Under the pieces are notes generated by a model, which worked only from the letters and a program-made list of their open reading frames with translations, was not told where the DNA came from and ran no database searches. Below are positions 10,314 through 22,639 of a stretch of 64,000 bases of DNA, piece after piece. The stretch is taken from contig NC_052357.1 in assembly GCF_009727055.1 (NCBI RefSeq), positions 8,565,742-8,629,741 of the forward strand. Reading direction: 5' to 3'. This stretch comes from Benincasa hispida (lineage: Eukaryota > Streptophyta > Magnoliopsida > Cucurbitales > Cucurbitaceae). Numbering within the stretch: the stretch's first letter is position 1; each line of letters opens with the position of its first letter. Both the position numbers and the translations under genes were made by a program.

Positions 10314-13300
10314 CCGAGTGCATTCTTCAGAGAAAAGGTTAAGCAGTCGATTACCTCATCACCATTACAAGTTCATACCTCTATTCATAGTTTTCTTTGC
10401 CATTTTACGGTGGAGCTAGAGAAGAGTGGTGACACTGGAGATCGTCTAGGCAGCTCGAGAGAGAACCTTGAGGCGTAAGAGTAGAGAGTGGGCTAACTCT
10501 CGCAAAAGCGAGAATATCTTTAGAGCACGAGTAGAAACGGTGTAACGCCTGGCAACAAAAAAATGCTCTAGGCTCTTTACTATACTTGCATTGTTATTCT
10601 GTACTTCATCTTATATGTATTTAATGGAAGTTCTATTTCTACATCTGCTCACTCTCTTAATACGCATGAGTAGCTAAACTAGTTGAATGGGTTAAGAGGA
10701 ACTAAGCTAACATGATCTAGGAAGTTCATTGCTTGCGATTGTCTTGTTTTATGTTGTGCAAAATACCCCTTTAGAGTTACTCGAAAGAGAATCTAAAGAA
10801 AGAACATAATGTCTCGAGAGAGCTAGGTTAGAATCTGGACTCGAAAGAGCAAGATTAGACTTGCATAAACAAGAGACAAGGACTTAGAGATAAGCTCTAT
10901 TTGTCAACTTGCTTCGCGTGCATCCTAAGAATAAGAATGATATTATGTGGTCGCATATTTATGTGAATGTCATGTTGTCATTACATAAATAGAGATAGAG
11001 GTTTATGTGTAAACCCTGTAGACTTATCGCATATTTATCGCATGAATTCTAGCCTTAGAAGCCGTGGCATTCATGCCGAGAGGTGGTTTACTATTGTATG
11101 CATGTTGCATGATCGCAAAGCATGAATGCATTCTAGGGAGTGTTAGCCGAAACCCTTCTCAACCCGTTCACCGCATATTCATCGTATTTCCCATTTACCA
11201 ACTCTTTTTGAACTCCGCCACATTTGTTATTATTTTCATCAACACAACAACAACCCAATACATATTTATTTAACTGGTTACCACAAGTTTTCATAAAAAT
11301 CTCCAACGCAACTATTTTCATAAGTCCCTGTGTTCGACCCTAGACTTAATGCAAAGAATGCGATCATAGGAATACATTGGTCTAGCGCAACTTCACCGCA
11401 ACATGGTGGGCCCATCCGGATGAAAGGACAATTAAGATCGATGGGACAGAAAGCTGACGGCAGTCGGATCCAAATTAAGTTGACAGCCGATAACGATCAC
11501 AAAGTACATTCAGCTTTATCGTTGACAATTATCCGGCGCATCAGTCAGGAATTAAAGTTGTCCTATCTGTACAACCAAGAGAGAGAAGCCGCCTTTCACC
11601 TTTGATGCCCTATAAATACCGAGTGCATTCTTCAGAAAAGAGGTTAAGCAGTCGATTACCTCATCACCATTACAAGTTCATACCTCTGTTCATAGTTTTC
11701 TTTTCCATTTTATGGCGGAGCTAGAGAAGAGTGGTGACGCCGGAGATCGTCCAGGGTAGCTCAAGAGAGAACCTTGGGCCGTAAGAGTAGAGAGCGGGCA
11801 GACTCTCGCGAAAGCGAGAATATCTTTAAAGCACTAGTAGAAAAAGTGTAATGCCTGGCAGCAAGAAATTGCTCCAGGCTCTTTTCTATACTTGCATTGT
11901 TATTCTGTACTTCATCTTATATCTATTCAATGGAAGTTCTGTTTCTACATCTACTCACTCTCTTAATATGCATGAGTAGCTAAACTAGTTGAATGGGTTG
12001 AAGGGAACTAAGCTAACATGATCTAGGAAGTTCATTGTTTGCGATTGTCTTGTTTTATGTTGAGCAAAATACTCCTTTAGAGCTACTCGAGAGAAAGTCT
12101 AAAGAAAGAACCTAATGACTCGAGAAAGATAGGTTAGAATCTAGACTCGAGAGAGCGAGATTACATCGGCATAAGCAAGAGATAGGGACTTAGAGATAAG
12201 CTCTGTTTATCAACACTGCATCGTGTGCACCCTAGGAATAGGAATGATGATATGTGGTTGCCTTGTTTGTGTATCATCGCATAGACAAGAATTAGAGGCT
12301 TATGTGTAGGCCCTATAGACACCTCTGCACATACATCACATACGTTCTAGCATTAGAAGCCGTAGTATTCGCACCGAGAGGTGGTTTACTATTGTATGAG
12401 TGTTGCATGATTGCATTAGTTTGCGTTGACTAGGGTTGCCCTTGTGGTCACTCTTAAAGGTTTCAATGAAAACATCTCCGCATTTTATCTATTTCCCATA
12501 CATTTATTTCATGTCAAGGTTTGTCGCATCTCTACCTTTCATGCATAATTCTCATTGCATTGTCTGTTAGATAGGAGTAGGAGTAGGATTAATGTAGCAA
12601 TATCCCCTCCATTCTTTTATTCAACCGCTGCATGCACAATCACCGCAAACATATAGCTACAAGTCCCTGTGTTCGACCTCGAATTACCCGAGAAACTTGC
12701 GTTCATGTTATACTTGGTGTGAACGCAAGAAAACTTGTTGCAAGACGCATGGTCATCACATACATTCGATTAATGCATTTTTCATTCCAACGCATGACTA
12801 TCGACGCATGACTATCAACGCATATCTCAGGAACATGCATCGCATTGTTATTATGTACTTTATCTTATATCTATTCAATGGAAGTTCTATTTCTACATTT
12901 TCTCACTCTCTTAATACGCATGAGTAGCTAAACTAGTTGAATGGGTTGAGAGGAACTAAGCTAACATGATCTAAAAAGTTAATTGCTTGTGATTGTCTTG
13001 TTTTATGTTGTGAAAAATACCCCTTTAGAGCTACTCGAGAGAGAGTCTAAAGAAAGAACCTAATGACTCGATGAAAAACCTTGCATCACGTGCATCATAG
13101 GAATAGGAATGATATTGTGTGGTCGCATATTTATGTGAATGTCATGTTGTCATCGCATAAATAGAGATAGAGGTTTATGTGTAAACCCTGTAGACTTATC
13201 GCATGTATTCTAGCCTTAGAAGCCGTGGCATTCACGCTGAGAGGTGGTTTACTATTGTATGCATGTTGCATGATCACAAAGCATGAATGCATCTTAGGGA

Positions 13301-13627
13301 GTGTTAGCCAAAACCCTTCTCAACCCGTTCACCGCATATTCATCGTATTTCCCGTTTACCAACTCTTTTCGAACTCTACCGCATTTGTTATTATTTTCAT
13401 CAACGCAACAATAACCCAACACATATTTATTTAACTGGTTACCGCAAGTTTTCATAAAAATCTCTAATGCAACTATTTTTACAAGTCTCTGTGTTCGACC
13501 CCGGACTTACCAGGAAACTCAGAGGGATTTACACTTGGATTCCTCTGGGGAAACTTGAGTGCACAATGCAATCCACCAATACTTATCATCCACAATTCCA
13601 CTTCATAAAATTCAAGCATCATGTTTT

Positions 13628-13645
13628 TGGTGTCGTTGCTGGGGA
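13628..13645 (+). other. T5 primer-binding site, decayed
   Basis: TGGTGTCGTTGCTGGGGA differs from the tRNA-Asp complement at three C-to-T positions and lies right after the LTR end. The changes look like cytosine deamination. Confidence 0.75.
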
Positions 13646-13672
13646 CTTCGACAAAATAGTTGATTAACGGTA

Positions 13673-14136
13673 ATTTTTGTGATTTCTTTGCAGAACTCTC
13701 AATCTCTAGCGAACTATAATCCAGAGATTGAGAGAACATTTTGAAGGAGACTAAGAGAACGCCAACAACAACCATAATTCAATAAAGAAGAGATGGCAGA
13801 GCAGCCTAGGAATGAAGCACCAAAAAACAACAATGTCATGGCAAATCCGATTCTATTGGCAAACGATCGTAATATGCCCATTAAGAACTATGCATCGCCA
13901 AACCTCTATGATTTCTCTCAGGGAATCATGAGGCCTGCCTTAGACGAAAGTAGATTTGAAATGAAACCGGTGATGTTGCAGATGATCCAGGCTGCAGGTC
14001 AAATCGGAGGAAGGCATGGCGAGGATCTACATGCCCATCTCTGAAGTTTTATTGAAATCTACAATACTTTTATGTTCCCAAACATCTCTGCTGAAGAAGT
14101 TCGACTAACGTTGTTCCCATTTTCTCTTTGTGATCA
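13673..14136 (+). pseudogene. T5 gag, part before the assembly gap
   Basis: The product reads MANPILLANDRNMPIKNYA, SPNLYDFSQGIMRPALDESR, LQMIQAAGQIGGRHGEDLHA and, after a TGA at 14042, FPNISAEEVRLTLFPFSLCD. It matches the T4 gag closely. It is the Athila/Tat capsid N-terminal part and is interrupted by the stop and by the N run. Confidence 0.8.
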
Positions 14137-14867
14137 NNNNNNNNNNNNNNNNNNNNNNNNNNNNNNNNNNNNNNNNNNNNNNNNNNNNNNNNNNNNNNNN
14201 NNNNNNNNNNNNNNNNNNNNNNNNNNNNNNNNNNNNNNNNNNNNNNNNNNNNNNNNNNNNNNNNNNNNNNNNNNNNNNNNNNNNNNNNNNNNNNNNNNNN
14301 NNNNNNNNNNNNNNNNNNNNNNNNNNNNNNNNNNNNNNNNNNNNNNNNNNNNNNNNNNNNNNNNNNNNNNNNNNNNNNNNNNNNNNNNNNNNNNNNNNNN
14401 NNNNNNNNNNNNNNNNNNNNNNNNNNNNNNNNNNNNNNNNNNNNNNNNNNNNNNNNNNNNNNNNNNNNNNNNNNNNNNNNNNNNNNNNNNNNNNNNNNNN
14501 NNNNNNNNNNNNNNNNNNNNNNNNNNNNNNNNNNNNNNNNNNNNNNNNNNNNNNNNNNNNNNNNNNNNNNNNNNNNNNNNNNNNNNNNNNNNNNNNNNNN
14601 NNNNNNNNNNNNNNNNNNNNNNNNNNNNNNNNNNNNNNNNNNNNNNNNNNNNNNNNNNNNNNNNNNNNNNNNNNNNNNNNNNNNNNNNNNNNNNNNNNNN
14701 NNNNNNNNNNNNNNNNNNNNNNNNNNNNNNNNNNNNNNNNNNNNNNNNNNNNNNNNNNNNNNNNNNNNNNNNNNNNNNNNNNNNNNNNNNNNNNNNNNNN
14801 NNNNNNNNNNNNNNNNNNNNNNNNNNNNNNNNNNNNNNNNNNNNNNNNNNNNNNNNNNNNNNNNNNN
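14137..14867. other. Assembly gap, 731 N
   Basis: A run of unknown bases lies inside gag. The codons on either side (LCDQ before, AK-KW after) are adjacent in the T4 gag, so the gap replaces no expected gag sequence. It is either spurious or hides an insertion. Confidence 0.99.
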
Positions 14868-15300
14868 GCTAAAGAAATGGGTTTATTCGTTCGACCAGGA
14901 GAGAATCCACTTCTGAGCAGGTGGTGGAGAAGTTTATGAAGAAGTATTTTCCCCCTACGAAAACGCAAGACGAAGAAGCTTTATTACTAATTTGAACAGA
15001 TATGAACGAATCGCTCAACGATGTTGGGCGAGGTTTAAAAGGTTGGTCCGGAGATTAATCCGCATAATGGGCTACCCAGATTGCTGCAAATGGAACATCT
15101 TCTACCACGGTTAACCTGCTTTGAGATCGTTGCCAATACGGGTAAGACTAGTGGTCTTGCTTGACAGACTGTAATGATGAAGGTGAAAGAATATTCTGAA
15201 GGCCGCATGAGCTCAAAAGTAGACCGCAAGGGGCGTTGCCAAGTTCAACCGAGCTTCCACGCAACCCAGGGGGATCAGGTAAGGAGCAATGTCAGGTTGT
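14868..15300 (+). pseudogene. T5 gag, part after the assembly gap
   Basis: Recognisable gag pieces in shifting frames are KKWVYSF, VVEKFMKKYFPPT, ESLNDV and GGLA-type sequence corresponding to T4 59410-59720. Several single-base frame changes are present. It is non-functional. Confidence 0.65.
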
Positions 15301-15459
15301 GACATTGCGCAGTGGAAAAGCCGTGGAGGGAGAAAGAAAGGACTAGAGTAGAACAACTTCCATCGCAGCTGAGCCTGAGATTGCGACAACGCAAGAAGAG
15401 GAAAAGGAAAATGAAGCAATAGAACATGAGGTTGCGTCAAACTCAAAGTCAAATGAAAT

Positions 15460-16393
15460 GGGAACTGTGAAAGTTCAGTTACCACCCTTCCCTCAGAGGC
15501 TAAGGAAGAAGAAAAACGAAGAGAGACAGTACCAATGCTTCCTGTCTATGCTAAAACAATTACATGTTAATATTCCTTTCAGTGAAAGGATTGAGGAAAT
15601 GCCTACCTATGCCAAGTTTCTGAAGGACATGGTAACTAAGAAAAGAGATGTTGGAAAATTTGCCACAGTGGCACTAACGCAAAGTTCCAATTTTATTATC
15701 CCACGGAAGATGAGCGATCTTGGGAGCTTCACTATTTCTTGCTCCATATGAGAACTCTATATTGGGCAAGCCCTGTGTGACTTGGGGGCCAGCATAAATT
15801 TGATGTCGCTGTCAATCTTTCGACAATTAAATATGGGGCAACTTTTACCCACATCCGTGACTCTCCAACTGACCGATAGATCTCTGGTTCATCTAGAGGG
15901 TAAGGTGAAGGATGTGCTGATCACGATTGATAAATTTATTTTGCCAGCTGAGTTCATCATCCTGGATTATGAGGCCGATAAAGATGTGCCCATCATTTTG
16001 GGGCGACCTTTCCTATCAACAGGTCGTGCTCAAATTGATGTGCACAAGGGAGAAATCACTTTGAGTATAAATGGACAGAAGCTCAAATGTAACATAATTC
16101 GTGCCATGAAATTTCCTGATGAGGAAGACCTTCCAGATTTTAAAGATGACCTAAATTTGATTGAAGAAGAAAAGTCTGATGAAGAGTGTGAAGAAGAGGA
16201 TGCCAACGCATCCGTAGCTGCTTGCAATGCGATCGTAGCAAAAACAAATAAAGAAGAAGGATTGATCGCAATGCAAGAAGTAGAAGCAAAAGAAAAAAGA
16301 AAAATAACGCAACCTTCTCTCGTGGAACCATCAACACTTGAATTGAAAACCCCTACCAACACATTTGAAGTACGCATTCCTGTGGTAGAATGA
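15460..16393 (+). pseudogene. T5 gag-pro linker and aspartic protease
   Basis: The first frame (15460-15748) gives FPQRLRKKKNEERQYQCFL, RIEEMPTYAKFLKDMVTKK and GSFTISCSI, the conserved approach to the protease. A TGA at about 15749 precedes GQALCDLGASINLMSLSIF, where CDLGAS holds the catalytic aspartate in the DLGA form typical of Athila/Tat, and later IILGRPFLSTGRAQIDVHKG. The open part 15782-16393 (203 codons) ends in a long acidic, lysine-rich tail. The protease would have cut the gag-pol polyprotein. Only a few lesions are present, which makes this the best-preserved protease in the window. Confidence 0.82.
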
Positions 16394-17276
16394 GAAGCTG
16401 CCAGTGATAATTTCCTCCACACTTAATGCAGATCAAGAGAATGCGTTGATGAGCATTCTCAAGAAGCACGTGCAAGCGATCGGCTGAACGCTCGCTGATA
16501 TCAAAGTAATTAGCCTCACATACTGCATGCACCACATTCGTCTTAAGGACGACCACAAAGCAACCATTGAAAATCAACGCAGACTTAACCCTGTGATGAA
16601 GGAGGTCGTAAAAAAGGAGATTATCAAGTGGTTGGATGCGGGCATTATCTATCCCATTGCAGATAGCACGTGGGTCAGCTCCATGTAATGTGTGCCAAAG
16701 AAGGGAGGAATGAAGGTAGTCCCAAATGAGAACAATGAATTAATACTACAAAGGACCATCACTGGATGGGGCATCTGAATGCACTACAGCAAATTGAATG
16801 CGGCCATAAAGAAAGATCACTTCCCTGTGCCATTCATCGATCAAATGCTGGACAGATTAGCAGGGAACGATTTTTATTGCTTCTTGGATGGATATGCCGG
16901 GTATAATCAGATCATGATAGCTCCTAAAGACCAAGACAAGACCACATTCACCTACCCATATGTGACATTTGCTTTTCGCCGCTTGTCGTTTGGCCTCTAC
17001 AATGTGCCAAGCATGTTTCAGAGGTGCATGATGGCGATCTTTTCAAATTATCTCGAGGGCTCAGTAGAAATATTTATGGATGACTTCTCCATTTATGGGA
17101 ACACTTATGAAGTCTGCTGGCCAATTTGGAGAAAATTCTGAAAAGATTTGAAGAGACGAACCTGGTGCTCAATTGGGAAAAATGTCACTTCACGGTGAAG
17201 GAGAGAATAGTGTTGGGACACAAGGTCTCCCGAGAAGGGTTGGAGGTGGACAAAGCAAAGATTAACACAATTGAAA
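16394..17276 (+). pseudogene. T5 reverse transcriptase, N-terminal two thirds
   Basis: Motifs in order are MKEVVKKEIIKWLDAGIIYP, CVPKKGG, HYSKLNAAIKKDHFPVPFID, LDGYAGYNQI, FAFRRLSFGLYNVPSMFQRC and the catalytic FMDD in IFMDDFSIYG. FMDDFS is characteristic of the Athila/Tat branch of Ty3/gypsy. At least three stops occur before HYSKLN and there is a frame change at about 17120 (ILKRFEETNLVLNWEKCHF follows in another frame). The coding sequence breaks off after KAKINTIEK at a palindromic junction. Confidence 0.85.
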
Positions 17277-17453
17277 AGCTTATCTCTAAGTCCCTATGTC
17301 TTGTCTTATGTTGTGCCCAACACCCCTTTAGAGCTACTCAAGAGAGAGTTTAAAGAAAGAACCTAATGACTCGAGAAAGCTAGGTTAGAATCTAGACTCA
17401 AGAAAGCGAGATTAGATCGGCATAAGCAAGACATAGGGACTTAGAGATAAGCT
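17277..17453. repeat. Perfect 27-base inverted repeat at the RT breakpoint
   Basis: Bases 17277-17303, starting AGCTTATCTCTAAGTCCC, are the exact reverse complement of 17427-17453. The outer arm is foreign to both the RT and the LTR orientation that follows, so it is a fold-back copy made at the junction. The arms enclose about 123 bases. Confidence 0.85.
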
Positions 17454-18097
17454 CTATTTGTCAACACTGCATCGCGTGTACCCTAGAAATAGGAATGATG
17501 ATATGTGGTCGCCTTGTTTGTGTATCATCGCATAGACAAGAATTAGAGGCTTATGTGTAGGCCCTATAGACACCTCTGCACATACATCGCATGCATTCTA
17601 GCATTAGAAGCCGTAACATTCGCACTGAGAGGTGGTTTACTATTGTATGAGTGTTGCATGATCGCATTAGTTTGCGTTGTCTAGGGTTGCCCTTGTGGTC
17701 ACTCTTAAGGGTTGCAATGAAAACATCTCCGCATTTTATCTATTTCCCATACATTTATTTCATGTCAAGGTTTGTCGCATCTCTACCTTTCATGCATAAT
17801 TCTCATTGCGTTGTCTGTTAGATAGGAGTAGGAGTAGGATTAACGTAGCAATATCCCCTCCATTCTTTTATTCAACCACCGCATGCACAATCACCACAAA
17901 CATATAGCTACAAGTCTCTATGTTCGACCTCAGATTACCTGAGAAACTTGCGTTCATGTTATACTTGGTGTGAATGCAAGAAAACTTATGGTAGGACGCA
18001 TGGTCATCACATACATTCGATTAACGCATTTTTCATTCCAATGCATGACCATCGACGCATGACTATCAACGCATATCTCAGGAACATGCATCGCATA
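17304..18097 (+). repeat. T3-type LTR fragment in plus orientation
   Basis: This matches about 12040-12848 and, inverted, about 5180-5900 in the T3 LTR. It stops at AACATGCATCGCAT, the same point at which the T3-type piece inside the T5 LTR stops (12848), about 55 bases short of the LTR end. Confidence 0.7.
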
Positions 18098-19273
18098 CCG
18101 CGTCCAAAGGAAGTTGGTTGTCAAGTAAAATTGACTTCCAATTTCCCTCCATTAGTGCATGCGGGCATCTAACTTCGGTTGCATTCCATATTCAACTCAA
18201 CTCTTGTCTTGCTTGATTTGGCTTGCGCTGGATAGAGGAGTTGCGCTTATGCATTGATCCTGGCGACCTACCTTCGTTTTGGCTTGCCCCCACGTGTGTC
18301 ATGCGGACATCCAACTACGAGTAAGTGCCTTTCACAACTTAACTCTTATCAACATGAGTTTCCCCATTGCATTGACAGTGGAGTTGTTATTCTCAAAATT
18401 CTCTCTCTCTATTTTTTTTTTGAAATGACTGCAAAGTAATGAATGCAATTCTCCGAGACCGCTGCCACCCCCAAGGTTAGAGGTTGGCAGCGTTCTCACC
18501 GTAAAGCTAAAAAATCAATAGGAATGGGGTAATAAATGTTTGAGCAAAAGTTTGCACAAAATAAAACTTAGGACTTTCAAAATTTGAAAAAGCTATTAAA
18601 AGTAGGGAGCACCTTGCGAAGTTTAGTTAGCGGATGTGGTGAATTAAACGTACCATCATAGATGCATCGCAAAGGAACGCAATCGAAAAATAAAATTTCA
18701 AAAGGATAATTCATAAAGGATAACAAGAAAGAACCTTAGGCAAAATAACACATGCGATCATGCGTTGGAATCCACGCGATCGAAGCCATGCGTTGAAGGA
18801 TGGAGGGACTTCTTCCGTTGTAATGCGTACCAAGGAGACTTATTGTTGCACCTACAAGGAACAAATGCACCACAACCAAGGAAGCAGCCGCATATCCAAA
18901 ATAACAATAAAAAAAAAATAACTAAACTAAGAAAGCAAGGTAAAGATAGAGTAGAAGACGTCCTTGGAGAAATTAGAGTGTTGTCACCGCAAGGAGTCTT
19001 CCCATGCAGGAGATTTCTCTCAACTGCTTAGGTCAAGATGCCTTGACCATTGGAACTTCCAGCAATTGTTGGGCACATGCGGCCGTCATGTGCTTAGAAC
19101 TGCCTTCAGCTCATGCGACTGATTGCCCTTCTACCTTGGGGTCAATACTGGCTTTCGGCACATCGCCTACACTTCAATATTGGTTGCAACTTGGTCACAC
19201 AAGCTGCAATACTCCCAAGATAAAAAGGTTGCCTGCAGAGACACAAAACTCAACAAACAATTAGCTGCCAAGT
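18098..19273 (-). other. T3 interior, leader region; no gene supported
   Basis: This lies between the T5 fragment and the T3 primer site. It contains a copy of the GTAGTTGGATGTCCGCATGA direct-repeat motif of T4's 3' untranslated region (here inverted, about 18256-18330) and A-rich stretches. Short open frames of 60-90 codons on either strand show no family resemblance. Confidence 0.5.
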
Positions 19274-19290
19274 CCTCGGCAACGGCGCCA
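19274..19290 (-). other. T3 primer-binding site (tRNA-Asp type)
   Basis: On the minus strand this reads TGGCGCCGTTGCCGAGG, following the LTR end CACCA and spacer AGTTTT. One base differs from the tRNA-Asp complement. Confidence 0.82.
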
Positions 19291-19617
19291 AAAACTTGGT
19301 GACGAAAAATTAGCCGTCATGGATTTGATGACTAAAATTAGGTGAATGCAATATGTGATGCATGTTCTTAATGTATGCATTGATTATCATGCATCGGTGG
19401 TCATACGCTAGACTTACAATATGCGTTAACAAATGTATGCGATGACCATGTGTTCTTGTAACAAGTTTTCTTGTGCTCACGCCAAGTATAACACGAATGC
19501 AAGTTTCTCGGGTGATCCGAGGTCGAACTCAGGGACTTGTAGCTAGATGTATGCGGTGATGTGCATGCGGCGGTTGAATAAAAGAATGATGGGGGGTTTT
19601 ATGCTACAACTACTCCT

Positions 19618-21480
19618 TGTAACGCAAATTTTAGTTATATAAACTACAAGCAAGGTTCAAGTCCAAGCAATACTACTTCTAGATATGCGTTAATAATGAA
19701 TGTTCTTATAGTATGTTGTGCGTTATCACAAGTTTCCTTGCGTTGGAACCAAGTATAATTCCATCGTAAGTTTCTCAGTGTGATCCGAGGTCGAACACAT
19801 GGACTGTTTGAGGTTATTGCGTTATGTTTGTGATACATGCGACTAGGGGTTTTTCAATTTATAAAAGAGTTTTGTGTACAAGTAATTAAATGTGCGATAA
19901 AGTAAAGTAAAGCGGTAAAAATGCAATAATAAAATAAATTGCGATAAAGTAAATCTAAGCTAAGATGATACAAGATACAGGTTTCATGATACGAGATACT
20001 GAGGTTGAGGATAACTGTGAAGAATCTACAAAGATCGTGTTATGCAGTGGCAAGTCTTATGTGTGAATCAAAAAGAGAAAAGATAATTAATACAAACAGC
20101 AAAAGTTCCTTAATTGCGTTAAAGATCTAAGTATTGTTCCGCTTTTCCCTTGGCATACATCTCTCGGTGATCGGTCGCGTTCCCACATCTCTGTGGTGAA
20201 ACAGGGACGAACGTAATGAACGCAAGGTTGCTTCCATCTCTGAAAGTACTACTCGCTTTAGTCAATGCATTCTTCTAACATTCTTTCGATAGATCAGAAT
20301 GACATCTTCACTTCTGCTCTCACAGGTGAAGATGCCGTCTAGCATGCCTTAGCTAAACGTATTTATCTCTTTATCACAGATTAAGTTACTTATTTAATTC
20401 ATATTAATTACCAAGGGATTAAGAAAACTTCATGGAGAAAACGATTAGTGGAGGAACAGAAATAGACAGAAAAGTGGAAACGGAAATGATCGAGACATTT
20501 AATAAAACTATTTAGCGTCTGATACATGATTTGTGAATGAAGGGATTAAGAGAATGAAATAAAATTAATGAAATAGAGTTAGAAACAAATATAAATAAGC
20601 GCCAATGTCTTGGCGCCGATTTGGATGGAGATTTGATTGTCGGCGTGGATGGATCATGGGGAAGGATGAGCTTCCCTCTCAGGCTTGCTCAACCGGTAGC
20701 AGGGATCTAAGCACAGAGCTTCACGGCGGGGATTTGACAGAATTGCACTGAGACTTAACTCTCGGCCTTGTCTCTTCTCTTCCCAGATTTCTTTCGATCA
20801 GTACTCAGCTCAGCCTCTCTCTCAATAATCTAGCATCAATTAGCCCTCGTATCAAGTATATCTTCTCTGAATTTTATGGGGGTATTTATAGGTGAAAAGC
20901 TTTGACTTTTGGCTTGTGGACCCCACTTATTGTTAAGGAAATTCTGAAGATGGAGGAATAAATATTCCTTCTGTTATGCAATCAGACCGTCAAATCTGTA
21001 CAACAGTTAGTTGTACACGTGTCACAATCCTCCGCATTTGCGTTGCTCAGCTGCATCTTTCGATCGGTTGCTCGCATGCAGTGTTGTTTTTATTATCGCA
21101 TGCAGTGTTGTTTTTATAACCGCATGCGGTGTTGTTTTTATTACCGCATGCAGTTCACATTCAGCTCGGGATCGACTGTCGCATTGCGCCATCATTGCGT
21201 TAATCGTCTCTTCATTGTTGATTGATGGGTGTAATGTGACAGAGATGCGTTGTTCAGTTTCTCGTTGAGCCTTGATCGCAAGCGATGACTTGGTTTCCTG
21301 CAAAACGGAATAGAAATATCCTCTTCTACCATCTTGATGATATTAGTGGGTGTAATTGCGATAATTTATATTTATTGTATTTCTGAGCTAATTTTCATAC
21401 AATCGACGCATATTTACTCTCTTTTGGCCGCAATATCTGAATAAAGCAGCATAAATAACTTGTATTTCTAGAAGTTATCA
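19618..21480 (-). mobile_element. S1: solo gypsy LTR, minus orientation
   Basis: On the minus strand it begins TGATAACTTCTAGAAATACA and ends TTTGCGTTACA, matching S5 (54938-56857) and T7 (62964-63660) over most of its length. The T3 LTR is continuous across it: ACTACTCCT lies on the left and CCCTACTCCTAACTAACAG on the right, compared with ACTACTCCTAAGTAACAG at 5447. CTACTCCT is thus present on both sides, but the duplication is not a clean 5-mer. Confidence 0.8.
20883..20890 (-). promoter_or_regulatory. TATA box of S1 LTR
   Basis: The minus strand reads TATAAATACC in the position equivalent to the other gypsy LTRs. Confidence 0.5.
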
Positions 21481-22631
21481 CCCTACTCCTAACTAACAGA
21501 CAATGCAATGAGAAGTATGAATGAGAGGTAGAGACACGATAACTGTTGACACGTAATAAATGGATGGAAAATAGATAAAATGTGAGGATGTCTTCATCAC
21601 AACCTTTAAGAGCGACCGCAAGGGCAACCTCAGTCAACGCAAGCTATGTGATCATGCTGCACACACTTGAGCCTATTTCTAGGATGTATGCGATGTGTAT
21701 GCAAAAGGGTCGAGATGACCGCATACTGCCACCGTATCCTACTTCTTGGACGCAGCCATTGTCCTCTCCGTAGGGTGCATACACTGTGTAATAGCAAACG
21801 GAGCTTATTCCTAAGTCTCCATTCTTGCTTATGAAAACCTAATCTAGCTCTTTCGAGCATCGATTCTAACCTAGCTCTCTCGCGTCTTAGGTTCTTTCTT
21901 TAGACTCTCTCCCGAGTAGCTGTAAAGGTGTGATGGACGCATACATAAGACAAGGTAACCGCAAAACCCTAGTTGACGTAAGATTAATCCTATCTCTAAT
22001 GAATACTTGCTTACATTGCTTAATGCGACCAACCACTTACCCTTCCGGACAGTTAGTTGTTGCTGACTTTACTCATAGACAAGCATTGCGTCTTCCTATA
22101 GACAGGTGTTGCTATAGCTTCACACTAAGCAAATAAGTTTTTCTTACACACTCGCACAACGCAAACCTTTCGGTGGTTTGCTACATGCTTCATATCTCTA
22201 ATCCACATGACTAAGTATGCGATACTCTAGCAATCTCACTAAGTGATGCAATGAAAGTTAAGGATGCTAAGTAAAGAAAGATGGAGATGGAATCGAAGGA
22301 AACATAGAAATGTATTGAACATATAATGTATTAATTTCTTAATAAAAAAATGTAATACAATACAATATAGGAAAAGAAGAGAAAATGAAAGAACTAGCTG
22401 GAAGCAATGTCTTGCTTCCAGCAGATGTGTGTCAAGGCTGCCGATGGTGCCATGGAAGGGCGATGAAGCTGACTCCCTCGAGATCTAACTCCGGCGAAGG
22501 CTCCGATAGTCACTCATAATGGATGGAAGAGATGAATAACTCTCAGCTTTCTTTTAATGAGATTGTCATGATCACAAGGATCTGCCCGAAGGCCGAAACT
22601 TGGACGATCTGAAATTCTGATCATCGGCTTC

Positions 22632-22639
22632 TATTTATA
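22632..22639 (-). promoter_or_regulatory. TATA box of T3 5' LTR
   Basis: The minus strand reads TATAAATA. The other T3 LTR has the same box at 8775-8782. Confidence 0.5.

Larger units (their letters stand above)
9729..13621 (+). repeat. T5 5' LTR, composite (three partial LTR copies)
   Basis: Related LTRs at 24247-25907 and 57238-58899 are both about 1,660 bases, whereas this one is 3,893. The sequence runs from the LTR start to near its end (about 11344), jumps back to an early point (ATGCAAAGAATGCGATCA, also at about 9920), drifts into T3-type LTR sequence (about 12200-12848), then jumps back again to mid-LTR (about 12849) and runs to the normal end AAGCATCA before the primer site. It is either a recombinant LTR or a mis-assembly. 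Confidence 0.65.
9729..18097 (+). mobile_element. T5: chimeric Athila/Tat-like gypsy element with gag, protease and partial RT
   Basis: T5 is a plus-strand gypsy element inside T3. It has an abnormally long composite LTR (9729-13621), a decayed tRNA-Asp primer site, gag (13673-15300, with an N gap), aspartic protease (15460-16393) and the first part of reverse transcriptase (16394-17276). Where the rest of pol should follow, the sequence switches to a plus-oriented piece of T3-type LTR (17277-18097). RNase H, integrase, polypurine tract and right LTR are missing. Family membership is secure; the right end is uncertain. Confidence 0.75.

Noticed and set aside
14072..14968. Long open frames of 266-287 codons on both strands
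   Set aside because: They consist mostly of N and are not real; only the short gag ends on the plus strand are meaningful.
18765..19264. Two overlapping 86-88-codon plus-strand frames
   Set aside because: They lie antisense in the T3 leader next to its primer site, with no family resemblance and A-run composition.
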